A stretch of DNA of 64,000 nucleotides from Blakeslea trispora. Its lineage: Eukaryota > Mucoromycota > Mucoromycetes > Mucorales > Choanephoraceae. This document shows, in pieces, positions 35,247-45,945 of the stretch (positions are counted from its first letter, which is position 1; every line of letters begins with the position of its first letter). The notes below the pieces were generated by a model that saw nothing but the letters and a program-made list of their open reading frames with translations, did no database searches and was not told the DNA's origin. A program made the translations under genes and the position numbers. The DNA is taken from the NCBI GenBank assembly GCA_025331445.1, contig JAIWNE010000028.1, positions 1-64,000 of the forward strand, read 5' to 3'.

Positions 35247-37428
35247 ATGCCTGGTGCAATGCAAAACAAAAAACAATGCGATTTACAGACATCTATTCAT
35301 CTCGCAGTCATTGAATCCAACATTCAAGTATCTGGTTATGCTTGCACTGTAAGTTGTATATATTTTTTATAAGCCCTGAATAATAAAAACTTGACCTAAG
35401 CCCTTGTATGCTTATCATGAACTTACCTAATCATTATTCTTTGTTCATAAGGCGTATTACATCATGCTAGAAGATTCAACAAATCACTTTTCACTTGTTC
35501 GTTTTATTCAGGATTTCTATGAACTTGATAACTTGGTAAGTCAGCAAAAAGAAAAAAAAAAAAAAAGGTAGACCGCAATAACACATTTCCATTTTTAGCT
35601 GCAACTTCATTTTCCTAAACAGAGGATTCCTTTACCAAAAGTGGAACAGCAAAAGAAGAAAAAGAATCATTTGTTTGGAAGCCTAAAGAAAAAGAAGAAG
35701 ACAAGCGCTGAGCGACTTGAAAGATACCTAAGACATGCTCTCACGCATCCTATCGGCAAGACTTCTCTTTTCCGTGATTTCCTATCTGCTCAAAGAGAAG
35801 AGGATCGTGTCATCCCAAAAGACATTGTACGTCAAATGGTAACACAGCACCATACGACAATGGTGACACAACATCTTAGCTTACCACCTTCACCTCCACT
35901 TTCAAAACAAGAGGAAATGCCGGTGACTTATTCAGTATTTCAAGATTTTATTGAGGATTTTGATCAAAACGATTTGAATCCCTCTACCCTGTTGGATGAT
36001 CCTATGTGTTCCTCTATCTTGGGTCAAGAAGAATATGAACTTAAAGATCGCATTCGTGATTTTGAATTACTAAAAGTACTTGGAAAAGGAGCTACCGGAA
36101 AGGTAAACAATAACAATAACGGATACCAGTTGATCTGACATAAAGGTAAATTTTCTTAGGTCATTTTAGTAAGAGAGCAAAAATCACACGGATTATTTGC
36201 GCTCAAGTCAATTACAAAATCATGGAGTATCACTCGTAGAGAAGTGGAGCACATTCGTATGGAACGAGACATTCTCGTCTCTTTAGCAGCCATCCGTCAT
36301 CCCTTTCTCATACGCCTTCATGCAGCTTTCCAGGACTCGCAAAACCTTTACCTTGTCCTGGACTACCATGCAGGTGCTGACTTGGCCACCCTGTTACAAC
36401 GCTATATCTTTTTCCCACCTGAACAATGTCGTCTCTATGCTGCTGAGATTGTCATGGGTCTTCAGGAACTCCATCGAAACAACATTCTTTACCGTGACCT
36501 CAAGCCTGAAAATGTCTTGTTGGCAGCAGATGGCCATCTTGTCCTTACTGACTTTGGTCTCTCCAAGCTATTCTATCAAGGAGATAGTCGTTATGATCAT
36601 CGTACAACCACATTCTGTGGTACACCCGAGTACTTGGCCCCCGAGATCATCTTACAAGAAGAAGCCTATTCCTATGCAGCTGATTATTGGAGCTTGGGCA
36701 CCATGTTGTATGAAATGCTGACCGGTATCACTCCCTTCGCAGCCGACTGTCTTGAAGACATGTACGACCGTGTATTATATGACGACCTTGTGTTTCCAGA
36801 TGGACTGGATGATCCTGAAGCTCAGGATTTGATCTGTGGTCTACTTGAGCGTGATCCACTTGAACGATTAGGGGCTGGTATCGGTGGCGTATTTGAGATC
36901 CGTACACACGCTTATTTTGCTGATCATTTGAGCTGGAAAGATGTCTATACAAAACAGATTCGACCTACCTATGTACCAAGACGTAAAGACGAGACAGACT
37001 TGAGTCATTTTGATCAAGATTTCTTGGAGATGTCGACTGAACTCAATGAGATGTTTGAAGTGGATGATTGTTCTCCTCCTCTAGGATTGACGGCAAATGC
37101 TTTTCGAGGATACTCTTATATCGAACCCGAGTCTGAACCATCGGATCCTCTCTCGTCTCATTCTCTCAAGTCTGAAGCCTCATTTATCAGTCAAGATAAT
37201 GGTTACTATGATGATTATGATAGCGAAGGTGTGATTGAAGAAGAGGAAGAAGAACAAAACAGCTATTTAAAGAAAGAACAAGGCCCATATAAAGCCTTTT
37301 TAGATACTGGCATGTATCCCTATAAATTAAACCATCATACCAGTTCTGTCTGCTTTGGACAAGACATTAGACATTCAGTAATAAACCAAGTCATCAAAGA
37401 GGATGATTCCTCTTTATGGCGACCCTAA
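35247..37428 (+). CDS. PX-domain AGC-family Ser/Thr kinase (SGK3-like architecture)
   Basis: Four exons (35247-35348, 35452-35535, 35599-36102, 36160-37428) encode 652 residues. Residues about 10-115 form a PX domain (YYIMLEDST, FSLVRFIQDFYELDNLLQLHFP, then RLERYLRHALTHP), a phosphoinositide-binding fold usually specific for PI3P on endosomes. The kinase domain starts near 212 (FELLKVLGKGATGKVILV); Lys246, Asp343 in YRDLKPEN and the DFG Asp361 are present, so it should be active. The T-loop Thr381 in TTFCGTPEY and the hydrophobic motif FRGYSY (Ser549) after a LSHFDQDF turn are AGC hallmarks. An acidic tail (EEEEEEQ) follows. Its last 15 bases overlap the ERCC1 gene on the other strand. Confidence 0.88.
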
Positions 37429-38277
37429 TTTTTTATTTATAATAAATGGTTGTTTCCAAACCTGTTGTAATCGTCTTACTTTTTGTTCGCCAAATCCAGG
37501 ACACATGGCCAGTTGGTCTGTACTGGCCTCGCTGATTTTCTGCAGTGAACCAAAGGTAGATAAAAGGGTCAAGACATCTGTCTTGTTGACGCTACGGACT
37601 TGAGTTAAACAGTCTGTAATCTTGGGTATGTATTCATCTTCCACTCGTTCTCGAATCATATCAGGTGGTCTGTTCTCTAAAGCCTTGAATGTCTCTAGAT
37701 AACGCCCCGCCTCCTCAGGACTCCAGGCAAGGATCAAGGTGAATTCACTGAGGATGGCAATTCGATTGATTTCTCTCAAGGCATCATGATAGCTATCGAT
37801 GTCTACATAGACAAGTAGGATACGACAGACATAGAGATTCTTGACAGCATCTAAACGATCATAGATATAAGTAGGATAAAGTCGATGATATCGAAGACTG
37901 AGATAGATGACACCTGTTGTCTGTCCAACAACATAGTCCATCTTGATAGCCGCTGAAGGTTCCCAAGGGACATTGTGTACATGCTTCAGAATTGGGTTCT
38001 TTTGCTGTGTAGGGTTGACTAAGATAGCATTAGGTCCTGCTATTTTTTGAACAGGTCTAGGCTGTTGTTGTTGTTGTTGCGGTGGTCGTTGTAAAGTGAC
38101 AGGTGGTTGTGGTGGTGGTGTTTGTTGTTGTGTAGGTGCAAGCTCTGGTATGGAAGTATTTGCTTGTTCGCTACGTTTTGCACGAAAGAAAGACAGACCT
38201 TGTTTTGATTTCTCTTGTCTCTGTCTTTCTATCTCTTCAAATGAAGGGAGATTATTTTCGTTTAAAGGGTTGACCAT
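37414..38277 (-). CDS. RAD10: DNA repair protein ERCC1/Rad10
   Basis: One exon of 287 residues from ATG 38277; a longer in-frame extension to 38391 is a low-complexity Phe/Ser/Leu run and unlikely. After a Gln/Pro-rich N-terminus (about 50-100) comes the Rad10 central domain: GPNAILVNPTQQKNPILKHV, NVPWEPS, DYVVGQTTGVIYLSLRYH and LYPTYIYDRL. The C-terminal tandem helix-hairpin-helix reads LTLLSTFGSLQKI and LAMCPGFGEQKVRRL. ERCC1 pairs with XPF to cut on the 5' side in nucleotide excision repair and interstrand crosslink repair. It lacks nuclease residues, as expected. The 3' end of the coding sequence overlaps the kinase gene by 15 bp, tail to tail. Confidence 0.95.
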   Translation of the reverse strand: MVNPLNENNLPSFEEIERQRQEKSKQGLSFFRAKRSEQANTSIPELAPTQQQTPPPQPPVTLQRPPQQQQQQPRPVQKIAGPNAILVNPTQQKNPILKHVHNVPWEPSAAIKMDYVVGQTTGVIYLSLRYHRLYPTYIYDRLDAVKNLYVCRILLVYVDIDSYHDALREINRIAILSEFTLILAWSPEEAGRYLETFKALENRPPDMIRERVEDEYIPKITDCLTQVRSVNKTDVLTLLSTFGSLQKISEASTDQLAMCPGFGEQKVRRLQQVWKQPFIINKKLGSP

Positions 38278-38663
38278 CGTTTGGAAAAAGAGAGAGAGAG
38301 AGAGAGAGAGAAAAAAAAAAAGAAACTGCGGTACAGGAAAAAATGCATTGTCTTCTTTTTTTGTAAAGGGCCGTTTTTTTTTCTCAATCATGATGAAGTT
38401 ACACGCAACTGAATTCGCACTATAAGTTCAGTAATGAATCATCTGTGTTTTACGAATCTCTTTTCCTTATCATACTTTCTGGATCATAGTGATATATTAA
38501 CTGCTTAATCTATACAAAGATGCATTTACATTACTAACAAGGAATTGGCTAGTAATTAATCACTTGAATAATAATCACTCGGTTGAAGCTGGCAAAAAAA
38601 AAAAAACTAGTCATAAAACATACTCGGTAAAATTTTCGATTTTTTGATGTTCGGTGTTTAAAC

Positions 38664-38692
38664 TTGATTGATTGATTGATTGATTGATTGAT
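38664..38692. repeat. (TTGA)n microsatellite
   Basis: About seven tetranucleotide units in the spacer between ERCC1 and the GATA gene, 217 bp upstream of the GATA start. Confidence 0.9.
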
Positions 38693-38881
38693 TACAGCAG
38701 GCCCATACGATCAAACTTTTTTATTTTTATAATACTCTATATACAATCATTGGGCTGTGATATTAGATGTAAATAATGTCCATGTGTGTATGTGTGCGAT
38801 TTTTTTTATAAGTCAGCCTTCCAATTTCCTTTATTATTTCCTTTTCTCCCTTTTTTTTTTTTTTTCTTATTTTTATTTTAT

Positions 38882-38890
38882 TTATCAGAT
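38882..38890 (-). promoter_or_regulatory. Candidate iron-GATA factor site (ATCTGATAA) in the leader of the GATA gene
   Basis: The plus strand reads TTATCAGAT, so the minus strand carries ATCTGATAA, an exact match to ATCWGATAA, the element reported for Fep1/SreA-type repressors. It sits 18 bp upstream of the start codon at 38909. One or two matches are expected by chance in a window this size, and another lies at 10957 away from any gene, so only its position is notable. Confidence 0.4.
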
Positions 38891-38908
38891 TAATCTACTC
38901 TAGTCGTC

Positions 38909-40225
38909 ATGGAAACATTGAATCCTATTTCAGAGAATAAAAAGCCTATTTCTATAAAGAAAGTAGAGTCTGTTTCTGCTACGGAATGTGCCAACTGTGG
39001 TACCACAACAACACCCCTCTGGCGAAGAGGACCCAACGGTGAGACTATCTGTAACGCCTGTGGTCTCTATCTGAAGGCTCGTAACACACTAAGACCCCCT
39101 ACACTCAAGAGAGCAGTCCACAAGAAGACAAATGCCACTCAAGTCTCGAACAGTCAGACAGAGGGTGCCAAGACCAACGACTGTGGTGGGGGTACTTGTC
39201 CAGGTGGTGGTCAGTGTAATGGCACAGGTGGTTCAACATCTTGTGCAGGCTGCCCTGCTTTCAATCAGCACCAAGTCAATCGTCAAGCACTCATCTGTGC
39301 CAACTGTCGAACAACCACAACACCTCTTTGGCGCAGAGATGAGCAAGGAAATACTATCTGTAACGCCTGTGGTCTTTACTACAAACTACATAATGTACAT
39401 CGACCCGTCAGTATGAAGCGTAGTGTCATTAAACGAAGAAAACGTATCATTGTTGCACAAGGTAGTGATGAAGAAGAAACAGAAGAGGATGACGATATAC
39501 AATCACAACGTTCTCGGTCAACTACCACCACTCCTCCCCCACAAGCCAGTCAGCCACCACAGTCAAGCTATCCAGCCGAAAGACCTGTACCAGAGATTGA
39601 AGATTATATTGTGCTAAAAAAGAAAAAGATGGCAGACACAACAGCCAAGAAAAACACACCCACTCATCATCATCCTTCATCTTCATCTTCATCCCCTTCA
39701 CCATCACCCTTATCTGATAAAGTCTATCATCATCATCCTCCTCCACCTTTATTCTCAAAGGCTTATCCTGATCAATCATCTTCATCACCATCTTTATTGT
39801 CTTCACCTCCCTTACAACCACCTCAGCAGCAAAGCTTTTTACCTCCTATTTCCTCAGAGCGCCAATCATCTTATAAGCTTGAATCCTTATTTGGTTCTCG
39901 AGAATCTCTAAATCAGTTACCACCACTATCACTACCACCTCTAACTCCGCTTTCTTCTGCTTCAAAACTAGTCAACCCATCTTCTTCACTCTTTTCTTCT
40001 GCACCATCATCAACAGCATCTCCACCACAATCATCATCATTACCGCCTAATAAAGGGTATGAGCTAGCTGACTTTGATCAAGCCTTAGATCGCCTCGAAC
40101 ATCTAAGACGACAAGTGCGGCCAGAACAAGCTTATGCCTTGTCTCAATTGACTCAATCATTGACTGATTTAGCATCAAAAGCAGAAGCTTTATTATCTTT
40201 AGACTCATTAGCCTATAGTCGATAA
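38909..40225 (+). CDS. Iron-responsive two-finger GATA repressor (Fep1/SreA/Urbs1-like)
   Basis: A single exon of 438 residues. Finger 1 uses C27, C30, C48, C51 and finger 2 uses C130, C133, C151, C154, each with a 17-residue loop and TTTTPLWRR. Between them lies C97-X5-C103-X8-C112-X2-C115, the conserved Cys-rich element that binds an iron or Fe-S centre in Fep1, SreA and relatives; a further C92 precedes it. The basic tail [11 protein letters not shown] follows finger 2. The rest is Ser/Pro/His-rich, with a predicted coil at about 380-425 ([15 protein letters not shown]). These proteins repress iron acquisition genes when iron is plentiful. The CDS starts soon after a long T-rich tract and a perfect ATCTGATAA element. 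Confidence 0.93.
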   Translation: METLNPISENKKPISIKKVESVSATECANCGTTTTPLWRRGPNGETICNACGLYLKARNTLRPPTLKRAVHKKTNATQVSNSQTEGAKTNDCGGGTCPGGGQCNGTGGSTSCAGCPAFNQHQVNRQALICANCRTTTTPLWRRDEQGNTICNACGLYYKLHNVHRPVSMKRSVIKRRKRIIVAQGSDEEETEEDDDIQSQRSRSTTTTPPPQASQPPQSSYPAERPVPEIEDYIVLKKKKMADTTAKKNTPTHHHPSSSSSSPSPSPLSDKVYHHHPPPPLFSKAYPDQSSSSPSLLSSPPLQPPQQQSFLPPISSERQSSYKLESLFGSRESLNQLPPLSLPPLTPLSSASKLVNPSSSLFSSAPSSTASPPQSSSLPPNKGYELADFDQALDRLEHLRRQVRPEQAYALSQLTQSLTDLASKAEALLSLDSLAYSR

Positions 40226-40908
40226 CCCTTTTCCTCTCAACTAAATTTACTTATTCCCTCTCTCTCACTCACACACACGCTTGTTTTTTGTTTTCATTTA
40301 ATAACATTTAAAGCATGTTACTTGTATATCAAACAGTAAACAAAAAAAAAAGTGATAAATGATCCCCCCTTCATTTTAAGTTTTGCACAGTAATTCCGTT
40401 GAACGAATCAAATGGATTGATTTTAGACTATAATTTTTTTTTTCTTAGATTGATTGACATTTAGTGATTATTTTACAATGCCTATATTTTACCACTATAA
40501 GCGTAACTAGTCATAATTTCTGTATTAGAATACTTGAAGTGATTATCAAAAGCCCCCCCTTTTTATGCTCTCTCTTTCCTCTCTCTGAATTTCTATAAAA
40601 AAAAGATCAAGTAATCTGAGTGATATTTCAAGCATTGATATCAGTGAAAAACATCTAGCCTTTTCAACCATTCTCCATTTCTTTTGCAACACAAAGTGAC
40701 CGAATTCTCCTTATCCATCTCATTTGTTAGGATCATCATGTTATAATGATTTATTATACATTCTTTGCTTTTATTGGTTGTTGTTGTATAATAAAGCAAT
40801 CTATTAAGAAAAGAAAAAAGGGGGAAGGCAGTTTGGTTGTGTATGCGTAGTGTATATGTGTATGTTTCTTCTGACTGATTATGCGGGGGATTCTTTTTTG
40901 TATGATAT
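40226..40908. other. Convergent spacer between GATA and E2 genes
   Basis: AT-rich 3' regions of two convergent genes, with several C-rich and T-rich tracts. Short open frames on the minus strand are extensions of the E2 region without family pattern. Nothing else seen. Confidence 0.5.
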
Positions 40909-42523
40909 TTACAACAACATCTTGAGAGGGTTTTCCATAAAGGTCTTGAAGGATTGCAACCAAGTAGCACCTACAGCACCATCAACAACACGGTGATCAG
41001 CACTCAAGGTGACTTCCATAACATCACGGCTGCTGAAACCAGAAGCAGCAGTTTGATCGGGAACAACCTTTTGTTGAGTACCACCAATGGCCAAAATACA
41101 AGATTGAGGAGGGTTGATGATGGCAGTGAAGTTGTTGATACTGAACATACCCAAGTTGGAGATAGTGAAAGAACCACCTTGGTATTCTTGAGGAGCAAGT
41201 TTGCCATCACGAGCACGCTTGGCCAAATCCTTGACTTGAGAAGAGATGGTAGAGAGACCCTTGGTTTCGGCCTTGGTGACAATAGGAGTGATCAAACCAG
41301 TAGGAGTGGCAACGGCAACACAGACATCGGCATGATGGTATTGACGGATGAAATCACCTTGCCAGGCAGAGTTGACTTCAGGAACAGCCTTGAGAGCCAA
41401 AGCAGAGGCCTTGACGATAAAGTCATTGACAGAGAGCTTGTATTGACCTTCAGAGGATTGGTTCAAGACTTGACGCAACTTGTTGACCTTGTCCATGCTG
41501 ACTTCGACAGTCAAGTAGTAATGAGGGACAGTTTGCTTGGATTCAGTCAAACGAGAAGCAATGATCTTACGCATGTTGGTGGTAGGTTGGTCGTTGAAAG
41601 CATCACCAGCAGCACCACCTTGAGGAGCATAAGCAGCAGGAGGCTTAGCGGCAGCAACAGGAGCAGCAGCAGCAGCAGCAGCAGCAGGAGTAGGGGCAGC
41701 AGGCTTAGCTTCTTGCTTCTTTTCTTCCTTAACAGGAGCTTGCTCTTCCTTGGCAGGAGCTTGTTCTTCCTTGACAGGTTCAGCAGAACCAGCATCTTCC
41801 AAAGTGAATTCCTTGAAAGCTTCAACATCAGCTTCATCTTCAACAATGACAGCAATGGGCTACAGATGTATATGATAAGCTGTCTTTCTCATTTTGATCC
41901 AATTCTATCCATCTTTTTTCTTTACCTTGCCAACAGGAACATCCTTATCACCTTCACTAATCAAGATCTTGGCAAGGAAACCTTCATCTTGACATTCGAA
42001 ATCCATTTGAGCCTTATCAGTTTCGATTTCAACCAAAACATCACCAGGGTTAATGGCATCACCAATAGCCTTTTGGAATTTACCAATACCACCAGCTGTC
42101 ATACTATCCAAAAGAAAAATGTCAATTGATCTGTATCTATCTCCTTTTCATCCTTCCATCTATTACATACGTAGGTGACAAAGCAGGCATAGCAATGACA
42201 TTGTGAGCAGGGAAGTCTATCATACAACATATTAGACTCTAATTGTATAAGACAAGATCAACTATCTTACTCTTAGAACTGTAAGCTCTAACGTCCTTTT
42301 GAACAACAGGAACAGTGAAAGCACGAAGAGCACCGAAAGAGCGAGTGCTACGAATGACTTGTTTAGACTCTTATTAGGTTGGAATTATTCTCTTTATTCT
42401 TTACCTGGTAGAAGAGAAGCTACGGGCAGCTTGTTGACGGGCCAACAAAGGAGCGGCTCTGGAAGCAATTCTGGCAGAAGAAGAAATGATCTTGGTGGAA
42501 GCTCTCAACATGGGGCGTGACAT
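40909..42523 (-). CDS. LAT1: Pyruvate dehydrogenase E2 (dihydrolipoamide acetyltransferase), no visible PSBD
   Basis: Five exons (42523-42405, 42347-42271, 42216-42171, 42103-41926, 41859-40909) encode 456 residues. An Arg/Ser/Ala-rich mitochondrial presequence (about 1-40) precedes a single lipoyl domain (about 66-150) with the lipoylated Lys111 in [10 protein letters not shown] Lys/Glu and Ala/Pro-rich linker (about 163-232, KEEQAPA repeats) leads straight into the catalytic domain from about 235 ([22 protein letters not shown]). His429 and Asp433 in ADHRVVDGA are the acetyltransferase motif. The peripheral-subunit-binding domain normally found between lipoyl and catalytic domains is not there. 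The intron 1 acceptor (ending at 42348) is the only one that keeps the frame open. Confidence 0.93.
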
Positions 42524-42887
42524 TGTTGTTGTTTTTAAAGTTGAAAAAAAAGAGAAAGAAAAAAAAAAGAGAGAAAAACCCTGGCTGGAGAAATCAGGAG
42601 TTTCCTTGAAAATTCCGGGAACTTCAAAATTTTTTTTTAATTCATTTTAATTTTTAGTTTGTAGACATGTAACAAAAAAAAAAGAGTTGATTAGATGTGG
42701 CTGCATAAAATACGCTAAACAATCAAAGAGCTTCTTTTTTTCGATTTAGAGGTAATCCAAACTGACTATACATAAAACAAATAAAGAACTTCCCTCCCCT
42801 TCAGATCATAACGTAACTCTATGTTAGATAGCCCCTCCGCCTACAAAAATCTGATGTGATTCTTTTATTGTATACATGTTGAATAAT

Positions 42888-43629
42888 TTAACAGGTGATG
42901 ACTCTCATGGGGAAGTAAGAACCTAACAAATAGACTTAGAAACCATCTCATTTTCTTATTGTAACCATCCTTACCATCCTTGGGAGGAACAAAATCTTCA
43001 GAAGCCTTCCATTTGGGTTGAACACCGAAACGAGGAGCAGGAGCAGGCTTTTCCAAAGAATAGAACTTTTTGGAACTCAAGAGTTCAGCAAGAGGCTTGG
43101 CTTCAGCTGTGGTGGTGACAGCTTGTTCAGTAGCTTGTTCGGCAGAGAGTCTGTAGAAAATCATCCATCAACATCACTTTTGGCTTATTTTTGATTTGTA
43201 CTTACGCAGGCTTGACAGGAGCACCTTCTAAAAGGAGAGCAACATCCTTTTGAGTGTAAACAGCAGTTCTAGGGAAGTTTCTACGAGTATCACGTTGGAA
43301 ATAATAGTTGTTGCTAATGTTGGAAGCAGAAGACTTGGGGTAGGTGTATTTTTCGGGACGAGAACTAGATGATGATAATGATGATTTTGCATAAAATAAA
43401 ATAAAAATAAAGTCGTTTAATACAAAGGGTTGTTTGTTGTTGTTTTTTTCTGTTTTTTTTTTTACCCAACAGCAGGAGTACGGAATTTGCCAACAACGGG
43501 CATACCATCAGTAGACTTTGGGTTCTATAGAAAATAGGCTGTCAATTCACTTGTAACAAACAAACTAGTCAAACTTACAATAGAAAAGTATTTCTTGACC
43601 CAAGACCAAGTTTTGGAGTTCCAAGACAT
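42888..43629 (-). CDS. Complex I accessory subunit NDUFA7 (B14.5a) homolog
   Basis: Five exons (43629-43579, 43524-43466, 43364-43206, 43150-42975, 42922-42888) encode 159 residues. The conserved core is NISNNYYFQRDTRRNFP, the hallmark of NDUFA7/NUO-21.3-type subunits. The N-terminus (MSWNSKTWSWVKKYFS) is short and amphipathic; a Pro/Ala-rich C-terminal extension (APAPRFGVQPKWK) is typical of the longer fungal version. The last exon is only 35 nt and ends PMRVITC. The protein is a peripheral matrix-arm subunit of NADH:ubiquinone oxidoreductase. It sits in tandem with the E2 gene, 364 bp upstream of its start, so two mitochondrial carbon-respiration genes are adjacent. Confidence 0.88.
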
Positions 43630-43708
43630 AATTAATATAAGAACTATTTAATGAGTTTTAGATGTGCTGTAGATGTCAACATTGGCTTTATTTTTTACCT
43701 TGTTTAGA

Positions 43709-45945
43709 TCAACACAGAAAAGCACTCTTCAAGAATAATTTTATTTTCTCTCTATAAAAAAAAATTCCCCTAGCTCTCCATCTGTAACAGGTCCGACTTG
43801 TTGTGAAAATTGAAAGATGACGTTGCTCAGTGACTTGTATTTCAATTAAGGAAGGCTCCTTGGGAGGCTCTTTTCCCCCCTCTCCTCTCCTTGAGGAGGA
43901 ACAAACCTGTGTTACTTTTTCTTTATGAGCCATATATTTATATTTACATCTTGTTGCTTTTAAGGGAACACCCAAGAGAACCAAATGTCCAGGCATCAGC
44001 TTGAGAATATTGCCAAGCTTGACCATGCCATTTACAATCTATGAAGTCTTTGCCTTAGGCTTTTTGACTTCAATAACCAGGACGTCAAACTTTTCACCTT
44101 CAAGCATTAGTTTCAACAGGTAATCTAGCAACAAAGAGAACCAGGAAGGAGATAGCGAAGAAGAAGAAGCGAAGGATCTCTTTCTAAAAAACGATGCTCT
44201 TGTGCTGTTGTTGTTGTTGCCAATTGGCAACAAAAGATCGGAACCCTCAGGGAGGCTTTCAAGTTGACCTCTGGCACTCAAGGGCTCATTTTGGGGGATG
44301 TCGCTAAAAAAAGCTTCCAAGAAAGGCAAGAGGGTCGACTCAATGTAGCTTTGTTCGGTCAGAATCCTTATGCAAGACACCTTTTCAAATAAAGATGTTG
44401 AAGAGGTTCAGCAAAAGCAACTTCTCATCCTCTTTTCTTGTTATTGCATATATCTTCTTCTTCATCAAAGTCACCTCAAAAATATCTTCATCGTAACTTG
44501 GAAAGTCTAAAGTGTAAACATTGTTTTAGTTTTCTGCTTCTCAGATATCTTTTGAGCTCTTGAATGGATGACTTACCGCGTCTTTAAGAAAAAAACAAAA
44601 AAAGGCCTATTCTATTTGGTCAGTACAGATACGCGACAACAATCATGATAAGATACATGCCTCTTTTCCAAAGAGGCAACTTCACGTTGACCTCATTGAG
44701 GACCTTGGTTGCAGCATTCTTCTTTTCAGCAGCGACTTCGACCCGGCCAAGTTCTTTTCCTAAATACCAGAATGACCAATCTGGTATCATGCCTGTGGCA
44801 AGTGATTTCATGGGCTCAGAGCTAGATATCACCCTAGTAGCATTGGCTACAGCAGCAGAAGCAAGACTTTCAATTTCCCTATGAAATAGAATATTTGTCA
44901 GCCCAACATGAAATGTAAGAAAGAAGAGAGAAAAAAAGCATAGTAATACTTACTGATGGGTCTTGAACATAGTACCCAAACAAAGAGAACAAACAAAAGG
45001 CTAGATTTGAGACATATAGTTTCTTTCGGAAAAGTCTGCTACTTCAAGCACGTCACCTTCAGCAAATCTTACCAACTACGACTTGAGAGCATCCTTGGCC
45101 CAAAACAGGCCGGGATTGCTTCTTGGGCTTGCTGCAGTCTGCTCGATTTTGCACCAAATGTCATCGAAGGTGCTCATACCACTGATGTCACCTAATAAAG
45201 CAGCAATGTCTTCAGGCAGTGGAACTGCAAGAGAGGGACTTTCAGCTTTAAGCTCTTCAACTTCTTTTTCGTCAAACAAGGCTTTCATAACCGACTTGTC
45301 ATCAAAATCAAGGATTACATAATGAAGAGGACTAAAAGAAAGTGGGGTGTCAGATGAAGTTATCCAGGGTGTGGTCAATTGAGCTTACTGTTCGTATGGA
45401 ATATGCATAGCATATTCCAACATCACATCTTCCGATACTTTTCCTGTCTTTAGCATTGTCTTCTTTGTGTCATCAATGTCATTGTATCGCTGTTCGACCT
45501 TCTGTAGATCTTCTTCTGTCAACTTCTGCTGATACTTGCATGATGATGTTGTAAGCCTTGTCTTATTGTTGTTGGTGCTGCTGTTGTTGTTGTTGTCCCA
45601 GTCAGGCTCTTCATTACTGTAGGCAGTCTATGTATTAAAAGAAAGAGAAAGGTAAGTTTATTTTATTTGGCTGGACGCGTTAACGAGTTACAATTTTCAA
45701 TTCTGTTAGGCAGGTACTCCATCTTTTCTTCCATGCCATTCTTGGGTTCTTTAGCTCTTTTGACCATTCATTAAACTGGTCGCTGTTCTTGGCGCGAAAA
45801 TCCTTCAAAGAGACGAAAATATCCTTATTTTGCAAAAGATAAGTTCGCAGCGCTATGTAATAAAAGTCTAAGTATGGGGTTTGTAGGCCTTAAAACTATA
45901 TGAGTATACCTTTTTTCCATTGGTAAGAGACTTTTTTTTTGACAT
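43709..45945 (-). pseudogene. Decayed multi-exon gene of a fungal family with a PD-(D/E)XK-like motif
   Basis: Coding-like segments follow each other on the minus strand from ATG 45945 (MSKKKSLTNGKK) to about 43740, but cannot be joined into one frame. Clear pieces are about 45855-45690, 45630-45390, 45340-45076 (LHYVILDFDDKSVMKALFD), 45075-44960, 44880-44640 (FWYLGKELGRVEVAAEKKN) and 44380-44039. Stops interrupt otherwise good frames at 45076-45078, 45001-45003 and 44039-44041. The last piece includes FDVLVIEVKKPKAK (44045-44089), spacing an Asp from E-x-K as in PD-(D/E)XK nuclease folds, followed by VKLGNILK and VLLGVPLKATRCKYKYM. This resembles a large family of unnamed proteins in mucoralean genomes. 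Nuclease activity is inference. Confidence 0.55.

Noticed and set aside
38278..38391. N-terminal extension of ERCC1
   Set aside because: Low-complexity Phe/Ser/Leu run translated from a GA/T-rich leader; ATG 38277 is the sensible start.
40954..42129. 391-codon open frame on the plus strand antisense to the E2 gene
   Set aside because: It is the antisense shadow of a gene with strong codon bias, is Ser/Arg-rich, crosses E2 introns without change of character and matches nothing.
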